33,841 nt of DNA from Gammaproteobacteria bacterium (GCA_012026925.1 VEPJ01000153.1:1-33841), one strand, 5' to 3'. Numbered from the stretch's first letter, positions 18,995 through 27,653 are shown. Made by a program: numbers and translations. Notes: generated by a model from the letters alone, not told the origin.

Positions 18995-20068
18995 GTGAAG
19001 CTGCGTGTCCTGCTGGTCGTTGCATCGCTCGTCCTGAGCGTGCTGATCGGGTCGAGCCTCGCGTCGCGCGGCACCGGCAGGCAGGCCGGGGGCGATCGCG
19101 GCATCACGATCGGGCTGTCGCTCGACACGCTCAAGGAGGCGCGCTGGCAGGCGGACCGCGACATGTTCGTCAAGCGTGCCGGAGAGCTCGGCGCGCGAGT
19201 GCTGGTGCTCGCCGCGAACAGCGACGACACGGTACAGATCGGCGACGTCGAGAAGTTGATCACCAATCGCGTGGACGTGCTCGTCATCGTCCCGCACGAC
19301 GGCACCGCGATGGCCAAGGGCGTGAAGATGGCCCACGACGCCGGCATCCCGGTGATCGCCTACGACCGGATCATCCGCGACTCCGACCTCGACCTGTACG
19401 TGAGTTTCGACAACGAACGGGTTGGCGAGCTGCAGGCGCGCTACCTCGTCGACCACCTGCCGACGCCGGGCAGGGGACGGATCGTCCGCATCTACGGCGC
19501 CAAGACGGACAACAACGCGTCCCAGTTCAAGCGGGGACAGGACCGCGTTCTCGAGCCGTACATCGCGCGCGGCGACATCGTGGTCGTACACGAGGACTGG
19601 GCGGAGGACTGGAAGCCCGAGAACGCCAAGCGGATCGTGAACGCCGCGATCACGGCGGGCGGGCCCGACATCGATGCAGTGCTCGCGAGCAACGATGGCA
19701 CGGCGGGCGGTGCAATCCAGGCCCTGAGCGAGGAAGGTCTCGCGGGCAAGGTGCTCGTCACCGGCCAGGACGCGGAGATCGTCGCGCTGCAGCGGATTGC
19801 TGCCGGCACGCAGACCATGACGATCTACAAGCCGTTGCAGACGCTCGCGAGGGGAGCGGCGGAACTCGCCGTGCGCCTCGCGTCGCGGCACATCGTCGTC
19901 GCGAGGCAGACCGTGGACAACGGTCACGGGCCGATCCCCGCCGTGCTGTACGACGTCGTCACCGTCACGCGCGACAACATCCTGGACACCGTGGTGCGCG
20001 ACCGCCAGGCGAGCTACGACGACGTCTATCGGGGCATCCCGGAGGCGCAGCGGCCGCCGCGACCATGA
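18995..20068 (+). CDS. xylF: Periplasmic sugar-binding protein of a XylF-type ABC importer
   Basis: This is a 357-residue solute-binding protein delivering a monosaccharide to an inner-membrane ABC importer. A hydrophobic N-terminus (LLVVASLVLSVLIGSSLA) acts as signal peptide or anchor. It resembles E. coli XylF throughout: LDTLKEARWQADRDMFVKRA, GDVEKLITNRVDVLVIVPHD, VIAYDRIIRDSDLDLYVSFD, VLASNDGTAGGAIQALS and GTQTMTIYKPLQTLA. GTG 18995 is the start, with GGAG 7 bp upstream. Its stop overlaps the ATPase start (ATGA). By family it should bind D-xylose, but the operon contains only alpha-glucan genes and no xylA or xylB is in the window, so glucose is a plausible alternative ligand. Confidence 0.88.
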   Translation: MKLRVLLVVASLVLSVLIGSSLASRGTGRQAGGDRGITIGLSLDTLKEARWQADRDMFVKRAGELGARVLVLAANSDDTVQIGDVEKLITNRVDVLVIVPHDGTAMAKGVKMAHDAGIPVIAYDRIIRDSDLDLYVSFDNERVGELQARYLVDHLPTPGRGRIVRIYGAKTDNNASQFKRGQDRVLEPYIARGDIVVVHEDWAEDWKPENAKRIVNAAITAGGPDIDAVLASNDGTAGGAIQALSEEGLAGKVLVTGQDAEIVALQRIAAGTQTMTIYKPLQTLARGAAELAVRLASRHIVVARQTVDNGHGPIPAVLYDVVTVTRDNILDTVVRDRQASYDDVYRGIPEAQRPPRP

Positions 20069-21594
20069 GCCCGCCGGTCGTCCTCGAGGCCCGCGGCATC
20101 GTGAAGCGCTTCGGCGGCCTCACGGCCCTGGGAGACGTGAGCTTCGACCTTCGTCCCGGGGAAGTGCACGCGCTGTGCGGCGAGAACGGTGCCGGCAAGT
20201 CCACGCTGATCAAGCTGCTCTCGGGCGTGCACCCGCACGGCAGCTACCAGGGCCAGATCCTGATCGATGGCCGACCCGCGGAATTCCGGTCGACGCGCGA
20301 CGCCGAGCGCGCCGGCGTGGCGATCATCCACCAGGAACTCGCGCTGTTCCCGGAAATGTCGGTCGGCGAGAACCTGTTCCTCGGCGCACTGCCGCGCCGT
20401 CGCGGACGCATCGACTGGGATCGCGTGTACGCGGACGCGGCGGCGACGCTCGCGGAGTGCGGCATCGCACTCGATCCAGCCGCGCGCGTGGGCGATCTCG
20501 GCGTGGGCCAGCAGCAGCTGGTCGAGATCGCGCGCGCAGTGGCGCGCAGGCCGCGGGTGCTGGTCCTCGACGAGCCGACAGCGGCGCTCGCGCAGCACGA
20601 GATCGTCACGCTGCTGGAGCTCGTGCGACGACTGCGCGACCGCGGCGTCGCGTGCGTCTTCATCTCCCACAAGCTCGACGAGGTGTTCGCCATCGCAGAC
20701 CGCATCACAGTGCTGCGGGACGGGGTGGCGCAGGGCACGCTCGTCGCGACGCGGACCGACGCGGGCGAGGTCATCCGGCGCATGGTGGGCCGGCGCATCG
20801 AGGACTATTACCCGCGACGGACCCGCGAGCCCGGCCACACGCTCTTCGCGGTCCGCGACCTGGAAGTCGTGGGACCCGACGGCGCGGCCCGCGGGCTGCA
20901 TGGCATCGGCTTCGAGGTCCGTGCGGGGGAGGTACTTGGCGTCGGCGGCCTGATGGGCGCGGGACGGACGGAACTCCTCATGCATCTCGTCGGTTTGTGG
21001 GGCACGCGCCGGTCCGGCGTCGTGGAACTCGACGGCCGGCCGCTGGCGGCGGATTCACCGCGTGCAGCGCTCCGCGAGGGCCTCGCGCTCGTGACGGAGG
21101 ACCGCAAGCGATTCGGGCTCGTACTGCAGCAGGGAGTGGCATTCAACGTATCGCTGTCGTCGCTCGGCCCGTTGCGCCGAGGCCTGCTGGTGGACCGCGA
21201 CCGTGAAGTGAAGAGCGCCATGGAGACGGTGGATGCGCTCCGCATCCGCGCGCAGGGCCTCGAGCAGCCGGTCGGCACCCTGTCGGGCGGCAACCAGCAG
21301 AAGGTGGTGCTCGGCAAGGTGCTGCTCACGGCACCGAAGGTGCTGCTGCTCGACGAGCCGACGCGTGGCATCGACGTCGGCGCGAAGCTCGAGGTGTATG
21401 AGCTCATCAACCGCCTGACGGCAGAGGGCCGGGCGATCGTGCTGGTGTCGAGCGAGCTCGGCGAGCTCGTGGGCATGAGCGACCGCATCGTCATGCTGTG
21501 CGAAGGGCGGGTCGGCGGCGTGTTCGGGCGTGGCGAGGCCACGCAGGAGAGGCTGCTCGCGGCAGCGATGGGCCGCCTGGACCGCGCTGCGTGA
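20065..21594 (+). CDS. xylG: Sugar ABC transporter ATPase with two nucleotide-binding domains (XylG-type)
   Basis: This 509-residue double ATPase powers the CUT2-type monosaccharide importer. The first domain has Walker A GENGAGKST (39-47), a signature region LGVGQQQLVEIARA (145-158) and Walker B VLVLDEPTAAL. The second has the degenerate Walker A GAGRTELLMHL usual in this family, a strong signature LSGGNQQKVVLGKVL and Walker B LLLDEPTRGIDVGAK. The ATG overlaps the xylF stop by four bases, and 10 bp separate it from the permease gene, so the three are co-transcribed. The family is certain; the substrate follows from XylF and is uncertain. Confidence 0.92.
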   Translation: MSPPVVLEARGIVKRFGGLTALGDVSFDLRPGEVHALCGENGAGKSTLIKLLSGVHPHGSYQGQILIDGRPAEFRSTRDAERAGVAIIHQELALFPEMSVGENLFLGALPRRRGRIDWDRVYADAAATLAECGIALDPAARVGDLGVGQQQLVEIARAVARRPRVLVLDEPTAALAQHEIVTLLELVRRLRDRGVACVFISHKLDEVFAIADRITVLRDGVAQGTLVATRTDAGEVIRRMVGRRIEDYYPRRTREPGHTLFAVRDLEVVGPDGAARGLHGIGFEVRAGEVLGVGGLMGAGRTELLMHLVGLWGTRRSGVVELDGRPLAADSPRAALREGLALVTEDRKRFGLVLQQGVAFNVSLSSLGPLRRGLLVDRDREVKSAMETVDALRIRAQGLEQPVGTLSGGNQQKVVLGKVLLTAPKVLLLDEPTRGIDVGAKLEVYELINRLTAEGRAIVLVSSELGELVGMSDRIVMLCEGRVGGVFGRGEATQERLLAAAMGRLDRAA

Positions 21595-21604
21595 GGAGCG
21601 AACC

Positions 21605-22732
21605 GTGAACCGCATCGCCGCACGCGAACTCTCCATGGTGATTGCGCTGGTCGCGATCTGGGCCTTCTTCGCCTGGCGCGAGCCCGTGTTCCTGTCGTCG
21701 CGCAACCTTTCGCTGCTGTCCGTGGAGCTCGCCGTCACGGCCGTGCTCGCGCTCGGCATGCTGGTCGTGCTGCTTCCGGGCCAGATCGACCTTTCCGCCG
21801 GCAGCGGCGTCGGGCTGACCGGCGCCGTCGCGGCGGTGCTGGTTTTCTGGCACGACGTGCCGGCGCCCCTGGCGCTCGCAATCGCTGCGGCCGGCGCGGT
21901 GCTGGTGTGGTCGGCGATGGGGGCGCTGATCGCGATCGAGCGCATCCCCGCTTTCATCATGACGCTCGGCGGGTTGCTGGTGTTCCGCGGCTTGCACTGG
22001 CTCGTGATCCGCAACCAGACGGTGCCCGTCGTCGAGGGCGGCCGGCAGAACCTCTATTCGCTGCTCACGACGTACTACCTGCCCCCGGTCGCCGGCTACT
22101 TGCTCGCCGCGCTCGCAGTGGCCGGCGCTGCGTTCGCCATGCTCAATGCACGCGCGCGGCGCAAGTCGTACGGCTTCGCGGTGGACGACGGCGAGCTCAC
22201 GTTCCTCAAGCTCTTCGTGCTCGCCCAGCTCGTGTTCCTGGCGGTCATCGTGACGAACGGCTACCGCGGCGTGCCGGTCGCGCTGGTCGTGCTGAGCATC
22301 GTCGCGGTGCTCGTGCACCAGCTGGTGACCAACACGCCCTTCGGTCGCTACCTCTATGCCATTGGCGGCAACGAGGAGGCGGCGGTCGTCTCCGGCGTCC
22401 CCGTGCGGGCCACGATCATCGGGGCCTATGCGCTCATGGGCGGCATCGTCGCGCTCACCGGCTTCATGCAGACCGCGTATTCGGGCGCCTCGACGTCCAC
22501 GGTCGGTTCGCTGATGGAACTCGACGCCGTGGCGGCATGCGTGATCGGTGGCACGAGCCTGCGCGGCGGACGCGGCACGGTGCTCGGCGTGCTGTTCGGT
22601 GCGCTGATCATGGCCAGCCTGCTGAACGGCATGACGCTGATGGCGGTCTCGCCGGAGGCCAAGTACATTGCCCGCGGCGCGGTGCTCGCGCTCGCCGTGT
22701 GGCTCGACCTGCGGCTCGGACAAGGCAAGTAG
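21605..22732 (+). CDS. xylH: Sugar ABC transporter permease (XylH-type)
   Basis: This is a 375-residue inner-membrane permease of the CUT2/BPD_transp_2 family. About ten hydrophobic spans are visible. Family signatures are VVLLPGQIDLSAGSGVGLTG, FIMTLGGLLVFRGLHWLVI, NTPFGRYLYAIGGNEEAAVV and AVAACVIGGTSLRGGRGTV. The start is GTG 21605, with AGGAG overlapping the end of xylG. It ends in TAG, showing that this genome uses amber as a true stop. With xylF and xylG it makes a complete importer. Confidence 0.92.
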   Translation: MNRIAARELSMVIALVAIWAFFAWREPVFLSSRNLSLLSVELAVTAVLALGMLVVLLPGQIDLSAGSGVGLTGAVAAVLVFWHDVPAPLALAIAAAGAVLVWSAMGALIAIERIPAFIMTLGGLLVFRGLHWLVIRNQTVPVVEGGRQNLYSLLTTYYLPPVAGYLLAALAVAGAAFAMLNARARRKSYGFAVDDGELTFLKLFVLAQLVFLAVIVTNGYRGVPVALVVLSIVAVLVHQLVTNTPFGRYLYAIGGNEEAAVVSGVPVRATIIGAYALMGGIVALTGFMQTAYSGASTSTVGSLMELDAVAACVIGGTSLRGGRGTVLGVLFGALIMASLLNGMTLMAVSPEAKYIARGAVLALAVWLDLRLGQGK

Positions 22733-22742
22733 GAAGACGCGC

Positions 22743-24242
22743 ATGCAGAACAGGCAGCCCGAGTTGAGTTTCCTGCAGATCTGGAACATGTGCTTCGGGT
22801 TCCTGGGAATCCAGTTCGGCTTCGCACTGCAGAACGCGAACGTGAGCCGCATCTTCCAGTCGCTCGGCGCTTCCATCGACGAGCTGCCGCTGCTCTGGCT
22901 CGCGGCCCCCGTAACCGGTCTCATCGTGCAGCCGATCATCGGCTACCTGAGCGACCGCACCTGGGGCCGTCTCGGACGCCGCCGGCCGTACTTCCTGGTC
23001 GGCGCGCTGCTCGCGACCACGGCGCTCGTCATCATGCCGAACAGTCCCTACCTGTGGGTGGCGGCCGGCATGCTCTGGATCCTCGACGCGTCCATCAACG
23101 TCTCGATGGAGCCGTTCCGCGCGCTCGTCGGCGACGTGCTGCCGGACCGCCAGCGGTCGCTCGGCTACTCGATGCAGAGCTGGTTCATCGGCGTGGGCGC
23201 GGTCGTGGCCTCGGCGCTGCCGTGGATCCTCGCCAACGTCTTTGGAGTGAGCAACGTCGCGGAGACCGGGCAGCTGCCCGAGTCCGTGAAGCTCGCGTTC
23301 TACCTCGGCGCGATCGCCTTCCTCGGCGCAGTACTCTGGACCGTGCTGACGACGAAGGAATACCCGCCCGAGCAGCTCGAGGCGTTCGCGGCACAGCACG
23401 CATCCGATGCCGGCCGCCGCGAGATCGCGAAGACGCCGGAGCAGTATCGCAAGGGGGCCGTCGCCTGGGGCTCGGCCGGCGTCGCGCTGGCGGCGGCTAC
23501 CGCGATCTTCGGCTGGGACAAGGAGTTGTACGTGCTCGGCTCGGGGCTCGCGGCGTTCGGCCTGCTGCAGCTCGTCACTGCGTCGAAGCAGCAGCGCGGC
23601 GACACCGGCGGACTGCTGCACAGCGTCGTGAACGACCTGTTCCTGATGCCGCGGGTGATGAAGCAGCTTGCGGTCGTGCAGTTCCTGTCCTGGTTCGCGC
23701 TCTTCGCGATGTGGATCTACACGACCGCCGCAGTGACGGAGCACCATTTCGGCACGACCGACACCGCCTCGGCAGCGTACAACGACGGCGCCAACTGGGT
23801 CGGCGTGTTGTTCGCGGCGTACAACGGGTTTGCCGCGCTCGCGGCGATCTTCATTCCCAGGCTCGCCGCGAAAGTCGGGCGGCGACGCGCCCACCTGGTC
23901 GGCCTGTGGTGCGGCGCACTGGGCCTCGTCTCGATCCGCTTCATCGACGACCCGAAGCTCCTGCTGCTGTCGATGGTCGGTATCGGCGTCGCCTGGGCAT
24001 CGATCCTGTCGCTGCCGTACGCCATGCTGTCGCAGGCCGTGCCGCCGCGAAAAATGGGCATCTACATGGGGATCTTCAACTTCTTCATCGTGATCCCGCA
24101 GATCCTCGCGGCCACGGTGCTCGGCATGTGCGTCCGCGGGCTGTTCGGCGGCCAGAGCCTCGGTGCGCTCGCGCTCGGCGGTGCGTTGATGTTCCTGGCC
24201 GGGCTCGCGACCCTCCGCGTGGAGGATCACGAGGAGCGCTGA
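22743..24242 (+). CDS. MFS sugar transporter (MalY/sucrose-maltose type)
   Basis: This is a 499-residue inner-membrane importer, probably of maltose or another short alpha-glucan, by proton symport. It carries the group signatures WLAAPVTGLIVQPIIGYLSD and GRLGRRRPYF. The long central cytoplasmic loop (LEAFAAQHASDAGRREIAKT) and WASILSLPYAMLSQAVPPRK are also typical of maltose transporters in Caulobacter/Xanthomonas-type mal loci. The start ATG 22743 follows xylH by 10 bp, with AGGAAG upstream, making it the last gene of the six-gene operon. It ends 4 bp before the stop of the convergent LacI gene. It is paralogous to the MFS gene at 9127-10569, so the locus carries two related importers. Confidence 0.92.
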   Translation: MQNRQPELSFLQIWNMCFGFLGIQFGFALQNANVSRIFQSLGASIDELPLLWLAAPVTGLIVQPIIGYLSDRTWGRLGRRRPYFLVGALLATTALVIMPNSPYLWVAAGMLWILDASINVSMEPFRALVGDVLPDRQRSLGYSMQSWFIGVGAVVASALPWILANVFGVSNVAETGQLPESVKLAFYLGAIAFLGAVLWTVLTTKEYPPEQLEAFAAQHASDAGRREIAKTPEQYRKGAVAWGSAGVALAAATAIFGWDKELYVLGSGLAAFGLLQLVTASKQQRGDTGGLLHSVVNDLFLMPRVMKQLAVVQFLSWFALFAMWIYTTAAVTEHHFGTTDTASAAYNDGANWVGVLFAAYNGFAALAAIFIPRLAAKVGRRRAHLVGLWCGALGLVSIRFIDDPKLLLLSMVGIGVAWASILSLPYAMLSQAVPPRKMGIYMGIFNFFIVIPQILAATVLGMCVRGLFGGQSLGALALGGALMFLAGLATLRVEDHEER

Positions 24243-24246
24243 GCCC

Positions 24247-25284
24247 TCAGCGCTCCGCGTCGCCGACGCCGCAGGAAGTGCGGATGACGAGCGTCGGCTC
24301 GATCAGCACCGACTCCACGCGCTCCCCCGCGATCCGGCGCAGCAGGTTGTCCACCAGCAGCTCCGCGGCGCGCTCGGTGTCCTGCCTGACCGTGGTCAGC
24401 GGCGGGTTGAAGTGCGCCGCGGTCGCGATGTCGTCGAAGCCCACGACGGCGACGTCCCTCGGCACGGACAGGCCGCGGTCCCTCAAGGCCCCCATCACGC
24501 CGAAGGCGATGCGGTCGCTCGCCGCGAACACGGCATCGAAACCCGCGCCGCTGTCGAGCAGGCGGCACGCCGCCTCGTAGCCCGCCGCCTCGCTCGACTG
24601 CGCGTCGGCCTGCAGGACCGGGTCCGGCTCGAGTCCGGCATTGCGCAGCGCGCGCGCGTAGCCGTCGTACCGCAGGCGGAACTCTGGCCAGTGATCGGAG
24701 GCGCCACCGGCGAACGCGATGCGCCGCCGGCCAAGCGAGAGCAAGTGGCGGACGGCCTGTCGCGCGCCGCCCGCATTGTCGCTGCACACGTAGCGTCCCG
24801 GCATGCCCTCGACGACCGGCCCCCAGATCACGAAGTGGGCGCCGCGGTCCGCGAGGAGCCTGAGGCGGGGCATCGAGGCGAGGTAGTCGCCGTAGCCGAG
24901 CAGGATGATGCCGTCCGCGCGGTTGCTGAGCTGGTAGTCGGTGTGCCAGTCGTCGCTCAGCTGCTGGAAGGACACGAGCAGGTCGAACCCTCGCGCGGCC
25001 GTCGCGCGGGCGAGGTGGCCCAGCATCGAGAGGAAGAACGGATTGATGTGCGCGCCGTCGGCGGTGTCTTCGAACAGCAGCAGGGCGAGCGTTCCGCTGC
25101 GCCCGGTACGCAGACCTGCCGCGCTGCGGTCCGTCCGGTAGCGCAACTGGTCCGCGATCGACCGCACCCGCGCCCGGGTCTCGGGCGCGACGAGCGGACT
25201 GTTGCGGAGCGCGCGCGATACGGTCGCCTGCGACACCTCGGCGAGGTGCGCAATGTCGCGCGACGTCGGCCGGCCTCCCTTCAT
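24247..25284 (-). CDS. LacI-family transcriptional regulator
   Basis: This is a 345-residue DNA-binding regulator. The helix-turn-helix is at the N-terminus (PTSRDIAHLAEVSQATVSRA), followed by the hinge LRYRTDRSAAGLRTGRSG. A periplasmic-binding-protein-like sensor domain follows (AVFAASDRIAFGVMGALRDR, DVAVVGFDDIATAAHFNPPL). The start at 25284 (MKGGRPT) has a GGGGG ribosome site; the frame is open much further upstream but without homology. It is convergent with the sugar operon and probably represses it, releasing DNA when a sugar or maltodextrin binds. Two LacI-like palindromes in the window (15420-15433 and around 28797-28804) are candidate targets. The effector is unknown. Confidence 0.94.
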   Translation of the reverse strand: MKGGRPTSRDIAHLAEVSQATVSRALRNSPLVAPETRARVRSIADQLRYRTDRSAAGLRTGRSGTLALLLFEDTADGAHINPFFLSMLGHLARATAARGFDLLVSFQQLSDDWHTDYQLSNRADGIILLGYGDYLASMPRLRLLADRGAHFVIWGPVVEGMPGRYVCSDNAGGARQAVRHLLSLGRRRIAFAGGASDHWPEFRLRYDGYARALRNAGLEPDPVLQADAQSSEAAGYEAACRLLDSGAGFDAVFAASDRIAFGVMGALRDRGLSVPRDVAVVGFDDIATAAHFNPPLTTVRQDTERAAELLVDNLLRRIAGERVESVLIEPTLVIRTSCGVGDAER

Positions 25285-25367
25285 CTGCCCCCCACGAAAT
25301 GGCGCGCGAACGCTACCACGCGCCCAGTTCGGGCGCCATGTCGTCCGCAGTGCCGACGTGGGCGCCT

Positions 25368-25985
25368 TCAGCGCCGGGACATCTTCGCTTCCGGGGCGAG
25401 GTCCCACACGCCGACGTCGGCCGGGCACGCCGTCGTCCGTCCCTCGCTCAGGCCGAAGACGCCCGTCGCGATGAGCCGGAACCTGCGGCAGCCGTCCGCC
25501 CCGGGCGATGCGTCGACGGGTGTCAGCTGGTACGTGACACCCGTGACGGGGTTGGACCAGGTGACGCTCTGGCCTCCACGCGCGAGCTCGAGGGCGTGGC
25601 CGGCGCAGGAACGATCCGCCTTGTCCATGCGGCGTCCGATCTCGGCACCGATGGCGGCCCCGATCACCGTGCCGACGACCGTCGCGACGACCCGCTCCGA
25701 GCCCTTCCCCGCCTCGGCGCCGAGGACGCCGCCGGCCATTCCGCCGAGCACGGCACCGACCTCCTCGCGATTGCACCGGCCGGACTGCACCCCGTAGTCG
25801 TCGTCCCAGGTCCGGCCGCTGTAGCCGGCGTAAGTCGGGTCGTTCTTCTTGCGCCAACCGTGCGCGGGTGCCCACGGGGGCGGCGTCGCGAGCGCGAGGC
25901 ACGGCAGCGCGAGCGCGAGGAATGCGAGTGCACGGGATAGGATGCGACGCTGGCGCGAACTGGATACCGAGCGGTTCGAGTTCAT
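25368..25985 (-). CDS. Glycine-zipper envelope protein (17-kDa surface antigen-like)
   Basis: This 205-residue predicted exported protein starts at 25985, chosen for a strong AGGAGGAG ribosome site and a signal peptide (RILSRALAFLALALPCLALA). No lipobox cysteine is evident. After a short polar part, a glycine-zipper membrane segment spans about residues 77-115 (GAVLGGMAGGVLGAEAGKG, VVGTVIGAAIGAEIGRRMD). This is the pattern of Rickettsia 17-kDa antigen-type outer-membrane proteins. The C-terminal part (LELARGGQSVTWSNPVTG, TPVDASPGADGCRRF, TACPADVGVWDL) resembles the small beta domain often found after such zippers. Function is unknown, possibly envelope integrity. It is divergent from modA. 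Confidence 0.82.
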   Translation of the reverse strand: MNSNRSVSSSRQRRILSRALAFLALALPCLALATPPPWAPAHGWRKKNDPTYAGYSGRTWDDDYGVQSGRCNREEVGAVLGGMAGGVLGAEAGKGSERVVATVVGTVIGAAIGAEIGRRMDKADRSCAGHALELARGGQSVTWSNPVTGVTYQLTPVDASPGADGCRRFRLIATGVFGLSEGRTTACPADVGVWDLAPEAKMSRR

Positions 25986-26029
25986 CGAGGTCTCCTCCTG
26001 GCGGCGGGCGCGAGGCCCCGCCTTGGGGG

Positions 26030-26066
26030 AAACGTAGGCCGGTCCGGCCTGCCGCGCGGGACGTTT
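26030..26066. repeat. Nested inverted repeats in the glycine-zipper/modA divergent region
   Basis: AGGCCGG-T-CCGGCCT (26036-26050) is a perfect palindrome with 7-bp arms. It is flanked by AAACGT (26030-26035) and ACGTTT (26061-26066), themselves an inverted repeat that extends to 8 of 9 matches. A further GGCGGG/CCCGCC hairpin (26003-26008 with 26017-26022) precedes the ribosome site of the leftward gene. The structures suggest operator or leader RNA function; nothing identifies the regulator. Confidence 0.4.
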
Positions 26067-26102
26067 GCCGAGGATGGTGATGTCGATCACGAAAGCGACG
26101 TC

Positions 26103-26125
26103 CGTCCGCCGTTTCCGGGCGGACG
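26103..26125. repeat. Hairpin upstream of modA
   Basis: CGTCCGCC (26103-26110) and GGCGGACG (26118-26125) form a perfect 8-bp stem with a 7-nt loop, about 50 bp before the chosen modA start. It has no T-run. It could be part of a leader or operator; it does not resemble the AT-rich ModE box. Confidence 0.35.
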
Positions 26126-26176
26126 CAGCGATCCCATAAGATGAGATCCGACGGCTGTCGGGCGAGGAAGGCGCGC

Positions 26177-26962
26177 ATGGTTCGACGAATTCGAGGACTC
26201 GTGGCACTGGCGTGTGGACTCGCCACATTCGCGGTCCCTGCGAGCGACCCGGCCCCTGCAGTGCGGGTCGCCGTCGCGGCGAACTTCAAGCAGACCTGCG
26301 AGGACCTCTGCCGCGCCTACTTCGCATCGCGTCCGGGACGCTGCGTAGTGACGTCCGGCGCCAGCGGCCTGCTCGCGGCCAAGGTGGCCCAGGGAGCGCC
26401 GTTCGACGTGTTCCTGTCGGCGGATGCGGCACGTGCCGAGAAACTCGAGTCCGACGGACGCGCAGCCCCGGGTTCCCGTTTCACCTACGCGATCGGGCGC
26501 CTGGCGTTCTGGCGACCCGGGCGGCCGGTCGGGAAGGACCTGCGGGCAGCGGTCGCGGACCCCTCCGTGCGTACGCTGGCGATCGCGAACCCCGGTGCGG
26601 CGCCTTACGGCAAGGCCGCGCTCGAGACGCTGCGTTCACTCGGCATCGCGACGGAAGGACGCTACACGATGGTGCAGGGCGAGAGCGTCGCGCAGGCGTT
26701 CCAGTTCGTTGCGAGCGGCGCGGCCGACGCCGGCTTCGTCGCGTGGTCGCAGGTCCTCGAGTACCGGACGGCGTCCGGCCGCAGCATCGAGACCGAGGTC
26801 CTCGAGGTGAACCGCGACCTGCATCAGCCCATCGAGCAGCAGGCCGTCCTGCTCGCTACGGCGCGCGACGACGCCGATGCGCGCGGCCTGCTCGAGTTCA
26901 TGCGAACTCCCACCGCAAGGCGCATCATCGAAGCGGCGGGATACGCGGTGCCGAATCCCTAG
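26177..26962 (+). CDS. modA: Molybdate-binding periplasmic protein
   Basis: This 261-residue solute-binding protein captures molybdate (or tungstate) in the periplasm. The start ATG 26177 is preferred over ATG 26141 because AGGAAG lies about 6 bp upstream and a compact signal peptide follows (RRIRGLVALACGLATFAVPA). Family features are VRVAVAANFKQTCEDLCRAY, VVTSGASGLLAAKVAQGAPF and FDVFLSADAARAEKLESDG near the N-terminus. IANPGAAPYGKAALETLRSLG and GFVAWSQVLEY follow. The gene ends in TAG, 16 bp before modB. It lies first in a modABC operon without an adjacent modE regulator gene. Confidence 0.94.
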   Translation: MVRRIRGLVALACGLATFAVPASDPAPAVRVAVAANFKQTCEDLCRAYFASRPGRCVVTSGASGLLAAKVAQGAPFDVFLSADAARAEKLESDGRAAPGSRFTYAIGRLAFWRPGRPVGKDLRAAVADPSVRTLAIANPGAAPYGKAALETLRSLGIATEGRYTMVQGESVAQAFQFVASGAADAGFVAWSQVLEYRTASGRSIETEVLEVNRDLHQPIEQQAVLLATARDDADARGLLEFMRTPTARRIIEAAGYAVPNP

Positions 26963-26978
26963 CGACGACCTGCCGCCG

Positions 26979-27653
26979 ATGGACACCCTCGACCTGACGC
27001 CGTTCTGGCTGAGCCTGCGCCTCGCGGCGACCACGACGCTCGTGCTGCTCGTGCTCGGCACGCCGCTCGCCTGGTGGCTGGCGCGGACACGCTCGCGCGT
27101 GCGTCCCGTCGTCGAGGCGCTTGTCGCGCTGCCGCTCGTCCTGCCGCCGACGGTGCTCGGGTTCTACCTGTTGCTGCTGCTCGGGCCACAGGGCCCGCTC
27201 GCCCCGCTGCTTGGCGCCCTCGACCTGCGGCTGGTGTTCAGCTTCACGGGCCTCGTGGTCGGGTCGGTGCTGTTTTCGGCCCCGTTCGTCGTGAATCCGC
27301 TCAAGAACGCGTTCGAGGCGATCCCGGCCGGACAGCTCGAGATCGCGGCGACGCTCGGGGCCGCGCCGTTCGATCGCTTCCGCAGCGTCGTCCTGCCGCT
27401 CGCAGCGTCGGGCCTCGTCACGGCGGCCGTCATGGGATTTGCGCACACGCTCGGCGAGTTCGGCGTCGTGCTCATGATCGGCGGCAACATCCCGGGCGAG
27501 ACGCAGGTCCTGTCGATCGCGATCTACGACCGGGTGGAGCAGCTCGACTATCGCGCGGCGCACCTATATTCGCTCGGCCTCGTCGCGTTCTCACTCGTGA
27601 TCCTGGTCGCGTTGTACGCCTCGAAGCGCGCGCGGGAGCTCGCGCGGCCGTGA
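26979..27653 (+). CDS. modB: Molybdate ABC transporter permease
   Basis: This 224-residue inner-membrane permease has about five hydrophobic spans. The ModB start pattern DLTPFWLSLRLAATTTLVLL, ALPLVLPPTVLGFYLLLLLG and the cytoplasmic EAA-loop LEIAATLGAAPFDRFRSVVL, which docks with the ATPase, are all visible. GFAHTLGEFGVVLMIGGNIP is strongly diagnostic of ModB. The ATG at 26979 is preferred over upstream in-frame codons lying within modA. Its stop overlaps the modC GTG start by four bases (GTGA). Confidence 0.95.
   Translation: MDTLDLTPFWLSLRLAATTTLVLLVLGTPLAWWLARTRSRVRPVVEALVALPLVLPPTVLGFYLLLLLGPQGPLAPLLGALDLRLVFSFTGLVVGSVLFSAPFVVNPLKNAFEAIPAGQLEIAATLGAAPFDRFRSVVLPLAASGLVTAAVMGFAHTLGEFGVVLMIGGNIPGETQVLSIAIYDRVEQLDYRAAHLYSLGLVAFSLVILVALYASKRARELARP

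Noticed and set aside
24247-26289. A LacI gene extended upstream to 26289 as one 680-residue protein.
   Set aside because: The extension is the shadow of the glycine-zipper gene and spacer. The HTH begins right after the ATG at 25284, as in all LacI proteins.
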